The notes under the pieces were generated by a model. That model was not told the origin of the DNA, did no database searches, and worked only from the letters and a program-made list of their open reading frames with translations. From an uncultured Veillonella sp. (GTDB lineage: Bacteria > Bacillota > Negativicutes > Veillonellales > Veillonellaceae): a DNA stretch of 5,151 bases. Below are positions 1-4,976 of the stretch, in pieces. A program made the translations under genes and the position numbers. How positions within the stretch are numbered: position 1 is the stretch's first letter; each line of letters begins with the position of its first letter. The stretch covers positions 1 through 5,151 of the forward strand of contig CAAFUD010000241.1 in NCBI GenBank assembly GCA_900766125.1, written 5' to 3'.

Positions 1-482
1 CCCTTTTGTACCTTCTCTTGTGATTCTTCACTAAATGGTGCTAACACATGATCAATGACAGTCCATTGTGGTAATGGACGGCCAATGCCTACGCGGAAAC
101 GCGGAAAGTTTTCTGTGCCTATATGGGAGATTAAAGATTTAATCCCATTATGCCCACCAGAACTACCATTTGGTCGAATACGTAATTTGCCTACCGGTAA
201 ATCCATATCATCATAAATGCAATACACGTCAGATGGGTCAATCTTATAATACCGCATCAACGGACCTACAGATTCACCACTGGCATTCATAAATGTTTGT
301 GGCTTTACAAGCAATACCTTCTCACCATCTACAGTAATACTGCACACCTCTGCACGTTGTTCCTCTTTCCAAGGCGTGTGAGGTACGCTATCGGCAATGG
401 CATCGATAACCATAAATCCAATATTATGTTTTGTCGCTTCATATTGCTTGCCTGGATTACCAAGGCCTACTACTAATTTCAA
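1..482 (-). CDS. pth: Peptidyl-tRNA hydrolase Pth, N-terminal 160 codons (cut by window edge), TTG start
   Basis: Pth cleaves the ester bond of peptidyl-tRNAs that drop off the ribosome, freeing tRNA for reuse in the cytoplasm. The frame reads from TTG at 482-480 to the window edge without a stop and gives 160 residues; the family is usually about 185-195, so only the C-terminus is missing. It begins with the family's opening motif KLVVGLGNPG. The active-site residues known from the E. coli enzyme are all present: N9, H19, N66 (in PQTFMN), D91 (in YDDMDLP) and H111 (in GGHNGIKSL). An in-frame TGA at 488-486 lies one codon upstream, so no earlier start exists, and the motif must begin at this TTG. 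The gene starts 10 nt after the prs stop, which suggests co-transcription and perhaps translational coupling. Identification is very secure. Confidence 0.96.
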   Translation of the reverse strand, partial: MKLVVGLGNPGKQYEATKHNIGFMVIDAIADSVPHTPWKEEQRAEVCSITVDGEKVLLVKPQTFMNASGESVGPLMRYYKIDPSDVYCIYDDMDLPVGKLRIRPNGSSGGHNGIKSLISHIGTENFPRFRVGIGRPLPQWTVIDHVLAPFSEESQEKVQK

Positions 483-491
483 GAATCACCT
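480..491 (-). promoter_or_regulatory. Shine-Dalgarno site and TTG start codon of pth
   Basis: The minus strand reads AGGTGATTCTTG. AGGTGAT matches the part of the anti-Shine-Dalgarno complement that follows GGAGG (…AGGTGATC). The TGA within this site is also the in-frame stop just upstream of pth, so the ribosome-binding site fixes TTG as the start. There are only 3 nt between AGGTGA and TTG, which is short for a GGAGG-type site but reasonable for one pairing in this later register. Confidence 0.75.
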
Positions 492-492
492 A

Positions 493-1446
493 TTATTTAT
501 CAAATAAATTACTTACTGAAACTTCATGAAAGATACGCATAATTGCTTCGCCCAATAATGGCGCTACAGATAGTTGCGTTACATTGTCTAATTTGCAATT
601 TTCTGGTAATGGCATTGTGTTTGTTACGATAAGCTCTTTAATGTTGGAGTTTGCAATGCGTTCACTTGCTGGAGCTGTTAATACAGCATGGGTAACAGCA
701 GCCATAACAGATTTAGCACCAAATTCTTTTAATGCTTTAGCACCTTCTACAAGAGAACCTGCTGTATCTACAATATCATCAACGATGATACAGTTTTTGC
801 CTTTTACATCACCAATGAGGTTCATAACTTTAGCTACGCCTGGTTCAGGACGTTTTTTCTCGATGATTGCAATTGGTGCACCAATGCGGTCAGCCAAATC
901 ACGAGCTCTTGTAACACCGCCAAGATCTGGAGATACTACAATAACATCTTCAAGATTTTTTTCATTAATGTATTTAGCTAAAATGGATGCACCATATAAA
1001 TGATCTACTGGCACATCGAAGAAGCCTTGAATTTGACCTGCATGCAAGTCAATTGTTACAAGACGTGTAATACCAGAAGTTTGCATCAAGTTTGCTACTA
1101 ATTTTGCAGTAATTGGTTCACGACCACGAGTTTTGCGGTCTTGGCGAGCATAACCGTAGTAAGGAACTACAGCTGTAATATGACGAGCAGAAGCACGTTT
1201 TAACGCATCAGCCATAACCATTAATTCCATTAAATTATCGTTTACAGGATAGCTAGTTGGTTGAATGATAAATACATCTTTGCCACGTACGCTTTCATCA
1301 ATCATAATTTGTACTTCGCCATTATTAAAGCGACCTACAAACGCTTCACCTAAAGGCAAACCTAAATAATCACAAATTTCCTTTGCCAATGCAGGATTCG
1401 CATTACCTGTGAAAATTTTAAGTTTTTTGCCGTCTTCAAATGCCAT
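493..1446 (-). CDS. prs: Ribose-phosphate pyrophosphokinase (PRPP synthetase), 317 aa
   Basis: Prs transfers pyrophosphate from ATP to ribose 5-phosphate, making PRPP for purine, pyrimidine, histidine, tryptophan and NAD synthesis in the cytoplasm. The full length of 317 residues is normal for class I bacterial enzymes. Visible motifs in order are: the catalytic flexible loop around YARQDRKTRGREP (99-111); the PRPP synthetase signature DLHAGQIQGFF (133-143) with the conserved His135; the KKRPEPG segment (197-203); and the ribose-phosphate (PRPP) loop IVDDIVDTAGS (221-231). The ATG at 1446 is preceded by AAAGGG with 7 nt spacing, a good ribosome-binding site. It lies 126 nt downstream of glmU and 10 nt upstream of pth. 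Its product PRPP is the known effector of PurR-family regulators, and purR sits two genes upstream. Confidence 0.98.
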   Translation of the reverse strand: MAFEDGKKLKIFTGNANPALAKEICDYLGLPLGEAFVGRFNNGEVQIMIDESVRGKDVFIIQPTSYPVNDNLMELMVMADALKRASARHITAVVPYYGYARQDRKTRGREPITAKLVANLMQTSGITRLVTIDLHAGQIQGFFDVPVDHLYGASILAKYINEKNLEDVIVVSPDLGGVTRARDLADRIGAPIAIIEKKRPEPGVAKVMNLIGDVKGKNCIIVDDIVDTAGSLVEGAKALKEFGAKSVMAAVTHAVLTAPASERIANSNIKELIVTNTMPLPENCKLDNVTQLSVAPLLGEAIMRIFHEVSVSNLFDK

Positions 1447-1526
1447 TTTGTTACCCTTTCATTTGTTCCTATACTGGTTACTTATCCATAATCATCCATT
1501 ATAGATACACACTATTGCCTTTTTAT

Positions 1527-1555
1527 TGTATACTATTTTGCCCTAATTGTGTTAA
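1527..1555 (-). promoter_or_regulatory. Candidate sigma-A-type promoter for prs-pth
   Basis: In the glmU-prs gap the minus strand has TTAACA (1555-1550, one mismatch to TTGACA), a 17-nt spacer, and TATACA (1532-1527, two mismatches to TATAAT), within TATACAAT. Transcription would begin near 1520, giving an untranslated leader of about 75 nt. A second, perfect TATAAT at 1503-1498 has no recognisable -35. No convincing terminator separates glmU from prs, so this would add to read-through from upstream. It is a consensus match only. Confidence 0.45.
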
Positions 1556-1572
1556 AAAATTATAATATTTTT

Positions 1573-2946
1573 TTATTTCTTTTTGAAAGTATCATCAGTT
1601 ACCCAATTTTCTTTCACAATTTGCTTGCTACGGCCTACGGCTAACGCCTTATCTGGTACATTTTTAGTAATGGTAGAACCTGCACCTACATAGCTATAAT
1701 TACCTACTGTTACAGGAGCTACTAAATTACTATTACAGCCTACAAAAGCACCATCGCCAATTGTCGTACGATGTTTAACTTTACCATCATAGTTTACAGT
1801 AATCGTACCGCAGCCAATATTAACACCAGAGCCTACGTCGCTGTCGCCGATATAGGAAAGATGTGGGAACTTAGTACCTTCCCCAACATTGGAGTTTTTA
1901 ACCTCTACGAAGTTACCTACATGAACCTTATTACCAAGCACGGTATTAGGGCGCAAGTGAACATATGGACCTACATCTACACCGTCTTTTACTTCGCAGT
2001 CATGACCATATGTGAAGTGGATAATCGTATCATTACCTACTTTTACATTCGTCAAACGAGTATGTGGACCAATTTCACAGCGCTCACCAATGACAGTATT
2101 TCCTTCGAGGATTGTGCCAGGATGCAAGATTGTATCAGCTCCTACTGTTACCTCTGGAGCTACATAAGTATTTGCTGGATCGATAATTGTTACACCGGCT
2201 GTCATTAATTCAATATTTTTACGGTGTTTTAAAATAGCCTCAGCTTCAGCTAATTGCAAGCGAGAGTTTACACCTAGAGACTCTTCAAAGTCTTTAGTCA
2301 TATAAGCGCTTACCTTATCGCCACCATTTACGAGAATACCTACTACATCCGTGATATACAATTCACCTTGCGCATTATCATCAGATAGTTGATCTAAGCA
2401 AGGCCATAATTTTTTGCTATCAAAGGCGTACATACCAGTATTTACTTCTTGAACGGCTAATTCCTCTGGTTTACCATCTTTTTGTTCTACAATACGAACT
2501 ACGGAACCTGCTTCATTACGAATAATGCGTCCATAACCAGTTGGATCAGGCATATGTGCTGTTAAAATCGTAGCAGCTGCACCAGAGTTTTTATGCTCCT
2601 CTAAAAGAGCTTCTAAGCTTTCCTTTGTAACGAGTGGCGTATCACCACACAATAATAAGATTGTACCATCATAATCGCCAAGCACTGGTTGAGCCATTTT
2701 TACAGCATGACCAGTACCATTTTGTTCTTCTTGACGAACGAATTCAGCGCGATTACCTAAGTAATTTTGTACTGCATCACCGCCAAAGCCAACGATAACA
2801 ACATCACGATTAGTACCGATGGATTGAACAGTTTCCAGAACGCGTTCCACCATGGCTTTGCCACCAACTTTGTGCAATACTTTTGGCAACTTAGACTTCA
2901 TGCGTGTACCCTTACCAGCAGCTAAAATAAGGCTTGCAATATTCAT
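1573..2946 (-). CDS. glmU: Bifunctional GlmU: glucosamine-1-P acetyltransferase / GlcNAc-1-P uridyltransferase, 457 aa
   Basis: GlmU makes UDP-N-acetylglucosamine, the precursor of peptidoglycan and of lipopolysaccharide where present. Its C-terminal half acetylates glucosamine 1-phosphate and its N-terminal half adds UMP from UTP. The 457-residue length is typical. The uridyltransferase half (about 1-230) has the nucleotide-binding motif LAAGKGTRM (8-16) with R15, followed by K22. It also has GTGHA (77-81), D102 in CGDTPL and N227 in GVNSRLQL; the last two match the magnesium-binding Asp105/Asn227 of E. coli. The C-terminal half (about 250-440) is a left-handed beta-helix of hexapeptide repeats, with R332 in LRPN, K350, catalytic H362 (E. 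coli His363) and NIGCGTITVNYDG (376-388). The ATG at 2946 follows AGGAG with 6-nt spacing. It lies 135 nt after purR and 126 nt before prs. Confidence 0.98.
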   Translation of the reverse strand: MNIASLILAAGKGTRMKSKLPKVLHKVGGKAMVERVLETVQSIGTNRDVVIVGFGGDAVQNYLGNRAEFVRQEEQNGTGHAVKMAQPVLGDYDGTILLLCGDTPLVTKESLEALLEEHKNSGAAATILTAHMPDPTGYGRIIRNEAGSVVRIVEQKDGKPEELAVQEVNTGMYAFDSKKLWPCLDQLSDDNAQGELYITDVVGILVNGGDKVSAYMTKDFEESLGVNSRLQLAEAEAILKHRKNIELMTAGVTIIDPANTYVAPEVTVGADTILHPGTILEGNTVIGERCEIGPHTRLTNVKVGNDTIIHFTYGHDCEVKDGVDVGPYVHLRPNTVLGNKVHVGNFVEVKNSNVGEGTKFPHLSYIGDSDVGSGVNIGCGTITVNYDGKVKHRTTIGDGAFVGCNSNLVAPVTVGNYSYVGAGSTITKNVPDKALAVGRSKQIVKENWVTDDTFKKK

Positions 2947-3029
2947 AGTAATCTCCTATCTGTTATCTCTTATATCTAGACCATAGACCATTTACACTAT
3001 TAATCTCATCATATTAGCCAGCAGACTAA

Positions 3030-3063
3030 AACTCCATATAGAGTTATTATAGCTAACTATAAT
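3030..3063 (-). other. Two adjacent small hairpins in the purR-glmU gap
   Basis: Transcribed from the minus strand, the 135-nt gap first contains a perfect 7-bp stem (ATTATAG, loop TTAG, CTATAAT; 3063-3046). A 5-bp stem follows directly (AACTC, loop TATATG, GAGTT; 3045-3030), ending in only four U residues. The stems are AT-rich and the U-tract is short, so this is at best a weak or partial terminator. The first stem also contains a perfect TATAAT (3051-3046), but no good -35 precedes it. I therefore cannot say whether glmU has its own promoter here or relies on read-through from purR. Nothing else is evident in 2958-3081. Confidence 0.3.
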
Positions 3064-3081
3064 GGATGTAATATTAATCGT

Positions 3082-3900
3082 TTATTCTTCATCAAATACT
3101 GGCTCTATACTTATTTTCTTTGTATTTTCATCGATGCCATAGAAAGTAAATAATGATTCATAATCATCTATTAACTTTGGATTTGGCTCTGCCGTTGCTA
3201 CAAGAACACCCGTACCAACTACAATACCACTCATTTCAAGTACAAGTTCTTTAAGACCTTTTGCTGTACCTCCGGCTTTCATAAAGTCATCGATAATTAA
3301 GACCCTAGCATTCGGTGGAATAGCACGTTTAGTAAGCGTCATAGTCTGAATACGACCAGAGGATCCAGTTACATAGTTAATACTAATAGCAGACCCTTCT
3401 GTTACTTTACTATCACGACGAGCAATAACGAGAGGTTTATTAAACGCTCTAGCCACCATAACAGCTAAAGGAATCCCCTTCGTTTCAACGGTCAAAATAT
3501 AATCTGGATTGCGGTCCATAAAGCGAGTCATTATGATTTCCCCAAGACGTGTCATTACATGCCAGTCATACAAGATATCAGACATATAAATAAAACCACC
3601 AGGGATAATTCGATCTGGTTCCATTAAACGAGCTTGCACATCTCGTAGAATATCATTTGCTTGAGTACCCTTCCGATGAGGAATAAAACGTACCCCGCCT
3701 GCCACACCAGCCACTGTTTCTAATGTGCCCAGTTGAAAGTGTTCCATAGACTGTCTAACACAGGTTAAATCTTCACTAACTGTAGATTTAGCCATGCCAA
3801 AGAAGTCACAAAAATAATTTAAAGGAATCAATTTTTGCGGTGAATCAACTAACAATTTTGTCATTGCCACCATTCTTTCCACACGCCGTACTTTATCCAT
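3082..3900 (-). CDS. purR: PurR-type purine regulator (winged helix plus PRPP-binding domain), 272 aa
   Basis: This is a Bacillus-type PurR: a DNA-binding protein with a phosphoribosyltransferase-like effector domain that binds PRPP, unrelated to the LacI-type PurR of E. coli. From the start chosen here, the N-terminal winged helix (about 1-75) includes KLIPLNYFCDFFGMAKSTVSEDL. The effector domain (about 80-270) has the PRPP loop VLIIDDFMKAGGT (200-212) with its two acidic residues. The family is usually 270-285 residues. The longer reading frame could begin at 3945, but no Shine-Dalgarno precedes that ATG and the extra 15 residues are not family-like. The ATG at 3900 follows AAAGGA and opens MDKVRRVERMVAMTKLL, which matches the family N-terminus. 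It lies upstream of glmU, as in Bacillus. In Bacillus the protein represses purine genes and PRPP relieves this; in Lactococcus a homologue activates. The direction here is unknown. Confidence 0.95.
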   Translation of the reverse strand: MDKVRRVERMVAMTKLLVDSPQKLIPLNYFCDFFGMAKSTVSEDLTCVRQSMEHFQLGTLETVAGVAGGVRFIPHRKGTQANDILRDVQARLMEPDRIIPGGFIYMSDILYDWHVMTRLGEIIMTRFMDRNPDYILTVETKGIPLAVMVARAFNKPLVIARRDSKVTEGSAISINYVTGSSGRIQTMTLTKRAIPPNARVLIIDDFMKAGGTAKGLKELVLEMSGIVVGTGVLVATAEPNPKLIDDYESLFTFYGIDENTKKISIEPVFDEE

Positions 3901-3912
3901 AAAATTTCCTTT
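3898..3912 (-). promoter_or_regulatory. Ribosome-binding site that fixes the purR start
   Basis: The minus strand reads AAAGGAAATTTTATG, with AAAGGA (3912-3907) 6 nt before the ATG at 3900-3898. The in-frame ATGs further upstream, at 3945, 3924 and 3921, lack any purine-rich site at a suitable distance. The shorter 272-residue PurR is therefore preferred. Confidence 0.8.
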
Positions 3913-3986
3913 ACCATTCATCATATAACTATTGATTGTACTCATTCAATAACAGTCATGAGTCATCTCAAATATATTTATTATTT

Positions 3987-3995
3987 ATTATACCA
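3987..3995 (-). promoter_or_regulatory. Extended -10 promoter of purR
   Basis: The minus strand reads TGGTATAAT: a perfect TATAAT (3992-3987) with the TGn extension. No good -35 hexamer lies 16-18 nt upstream, which fits an extended -10 promoter. The predicted start near 3980 gives a leader of about 80 nt before the ATG at 3900. The PurBox-like site at 3998-4010 lies in the spacer directly next to the -10, where bound protein would block polymerase. Confidence 0.65.
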
Positions 3996-3997
3996 TA

Positions 3998-4010
3998 ATT
4001 TCCGAATATT
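3998..4010 (+). promoter_or_regulatory. PurBox-like operator A at the purR promoter
   Basis: The sequence ATTTCCGAATATT matches the published Gram-positive PurBox (AWWWCCGAACWWT) at 12 of 13 positions; only the C after CCGAA is T. It sits 5 nt from the -10 of purR, at roughly -18 to -30. Its core also lies in a perfect 10-bp palindrome CGAATATTCG (4003-4012). It pairs with an inverted copy at 4029-4041. PurR binding is an inference from sequence. Confidence 0.6.
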
Positions 4011-4028
4011 CGAGGTTATAAAAACACT

Positions 4029-4041
4029 ATAATTCGGCAAA
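4029..4041 (-). promoter_or_regulatory. PurBox-like operator B, inverted partner
   Basis: On the minus strand, TTTGCCGAATTAT matches 10 of 13 PurBox positions and keeps the CCGAA core. It shares CCGAATWWT with operator A, including the same C-to-T change. The two boxes face each other with 18 nt between them, close to the 16-17 nt described for Bacillus PurBox pairs. It lies at about -49 to -61 relative to the predicted purR start. Confidence 0.5.
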
Positions 4042-4043
4042 AT

Positions 4044-4125
4044 AAAAAACTCTCTAGACCTCATATAATACTGTAAAACTAGACCTTATAGTCTATTACA
4101 ATAATATGTGAACTAGAGAGCTTTT
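4044..4125 (-). terminator. Long stem-loop terminator of the 3D-domain gene, possibly bidirectional
   Basis: Starting 6 nt after the stop codon, an outer 8-bp stem CTCTCTAG (4120-4113) pairs with CTAGAGAG (4057-4050). On the minus strand it is followed by TTTTTTATTTT, a strong U-tract. The 55-nt interior is not open: it can fold into further stems CATAT/ATATG (4062-4066/4104-4108), TGTAA/TTACA (4072-4076/4096-4100) and TAGAC/GTCTA (4080-4084/4091-4095) around a 6-nt loop. The result is one long imperfect hairpin. On the plus strand the same structure ends in CTTTT, so it could act in both directions, although no plus-strand gene is seen. Confidence 0.75.
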
Positions 4126-4126
4126 A

Positions 4127-4735
4127 TTATAAAACATAAACCTTCACAGTTTGACGACCAAACTGCAATGCTTCAGAACGTGAATTATAGGCTAAATCAA
4201 TTCTATGACCTTTAATAGCACCACCAACATCGTCGGCTACAGCATAACCATATCCTTCAATGTATAATCTCGTACCTAATGGAATTAATTTTGGATCTAC
4301 AGATACAATTCCCTTCTTCAAGCGACTACCTGTAGCCGTATAATTTCCATTTCCAGGATCTTGAGCAGAATAAGCACTAGCCTGCATAGTTAATACTCGA
4401 GAGTATTTATTCGGCACACCATCATGACTTAATGCTGTACCATGACCACCATATCGAGTCTCCAACTTTTCTAAAGCATTCATTGTTGCAGGACCAACTC
4501 GCCCATCGACAGCGAGTCCCTTTGACTTTTGAAATTTTCGTACGGCCTGTTCCGTGTTATGACCATAAATGCCATCTACAGAATCATGCAAAAAACCTTG
4601 ATGTTTTAACATTGTTTGGACCTTACTTACATGGTGCCCCCGTTGTCCCTTATCAATCGTTTTCGCCAATGATACAGAAGATACCATTGTAGTCATACAA
4701 ACAAGCGTACATGCAATAATTATTTTTTTAACCAT
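4127..4735 (-). CDS. Secreted cell-wall protein: peptidoglycan-binding domain plus 3D domain, 202 aa
   Basis: This is probably an exported wall-remodelling enzyme. The N-terminus MVKKIIIACTLVCMTTMVSSVSLA (1-24) is a typical signal peptide with likely cleavage after SLA. Residues about 28-90 form a PG_binding_1 domain (DKGQRGHHVSKVQTML; VDGIYGHNTEQAVRKFQ; VDGRVGPATMNAL). Residues about 115-202 form a 3D domain, named for three aspartates, seen here as VSVDP (D147), ADDVGGAIKG (D168/D169) and HRIDL (D180). 3D domains resemble the catalytic core of MltA lytic transglycosylases and occur in Bacillus YocH/YabE-like and Rpf-like proteins. Whether this protein cuts glycan strands is an inference. 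The frame could start at a GTG (4741), but that codon lies only 2 nt from AAGGTG. The ATG at 4735 has AAGGTG with 8-nt spacing and directly begins the signal peptide. It has its own promoter and terminator. Confidence 0.9.
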   Translation of the reverse strand: MVKKIIIACTLVCMTTMVSSVSLAKTIDKGQRGHHVSKVQTMLKHQGFLHDSVDGIYGHNTEQAVRKFQKSKGLAVDGRVGPATMNALEKLETRYGGHGTALSHDGVPNKYSRVLTMQASAYSAQDPGNGNYTATGSRLKKGIVSVDPKLIPLGTRLYIEGYGYAVADDVGGAIKGHRIDLAYNSRSEALQFGRQTVKVYVL

Positions 4736-4763
4736 ATACACCTCACCTTACATTAAGTAGTAT

Positions 4764-4793
4764 ACTATACAGTATTAAATAATCTATAAACAA
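4764..4793 (-). promoter_or_regulatory. Candidate promoter of the 3D-domain gene
   Basis: The minus strand has TTGTTT (4793-4788), an 18-nt spacer and TATAGT (4769-4764, one mismatch to TATAAT), which would start transcription near 4757. A perfect 10-bp palindrome TAGTATACTA (4758-4767) overlaps the -10 and contains an alternative hexamer TATACT (4764-4759). The -35 is weak, so this is a moderate prediction. Confidence 0.4.
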
Positions 4794-4810
4794 TATTGAG
4801 ATAGTAATAC

Positions 4811-4835
4811 AAAAAATGCATGTATAATGCACTTT
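4811..4835 (-). terminator. Small hairpin with T-run between nhaA and the 3D-domain gene
   Basis: On the minus strand TGCAT (4831-4827) pairs with ATGCA (4821-4817) around the loop TATAC. A G-T wobble and three A-T pairs extend the stem to about 9 bp, and the downstream arm runs into TTTTTTG. The stem is GC-poor and its lower part uses up the T-run, so it may only back up the stronger terminator at 4876-4960. It could also be an operator-like inverted repeat. Confidence 0.3.
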
Positions 4836-4875
4836 ATTAACTACATATATATCATAGAAATCTAAGATACCAATG

Positions 4876-4960
4876 AAACAAAATCTCCATTATGGACTAC
4901 TTTATCTAAGTAAAATGTAATTTAACATTAGATGTATGGGAGTCAATAATGGAGACTTTA
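4876..4960 (-). terminator. Long stem-loop terminator of nhaA, possibly bidirectional
   Basis: An outer stem pairs TCTCCATTAT (4884-4893) with ATAATGGAGA (4946-4955). After one mismatch, GACT (4895-4898) pairs with AGTC (4941-4944), giving 14 pairs in all. An inner stem ATCTAA/TTAGAT (4904-4909/4928-4933) can form within the 42-nt interior. Downstream on the minus strand is TTTTGTTTC, so it fits a terminator beginning about 20 nt after the nhaA stop. On the plus strand the stem is followed by CTTTAAT, a poorer tail. Confidence 0.65.
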
Positions 4961-4976
4961 ATAATACTATTTAATT

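Noticed and set aside
584..1003. Plus-strand open frame of 139 codons inside prs
   Set aside because: It lies wholly antisense to a certain prs gene, has no recognisable domain, and is explained by the codon pattern of prs.
1482..1490. TTATCCATA resembling a DnaA box
   Set aside because: It is a single copy with one mismatch in the conserved part and has no neighbouring boxes or origin features.
1554..1572. A-run/T-run inverted repeat just after glmU as a terminator
   Set aside because: The stem would be made only of A-T pairs with no GC core, so it is unlikely to stop transcription; low-complexity AT DNA explains it.
1771..2208. Plus-strand open frame of 145 codons inside glmU
   Set aside because: It is antisense to the hexapeptide-repeat region of glmU; the apparent protein has biased, family-free composition.
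3901..3945. Fifteen-codon N-terminal extension of purR from the ATG at 3945
   Set aside because: There is no Shine-Dalgarno before 3945, and the strong AAAGGA site lies inside this segment just ahead of the ATG at 3900.
4432..4692. Plus-strand open frame of 86 codons inside the 3D-domain gene
   Set aside because: It is antisense to a well-supported secreted protein and shows no motif of its own.
4823..4828. Perfect TATAAT on the plus strand as a plus-strand promoter
   Set aside because: No -35 lies 16-19 nt upstream, and no plus-strand gene follows.
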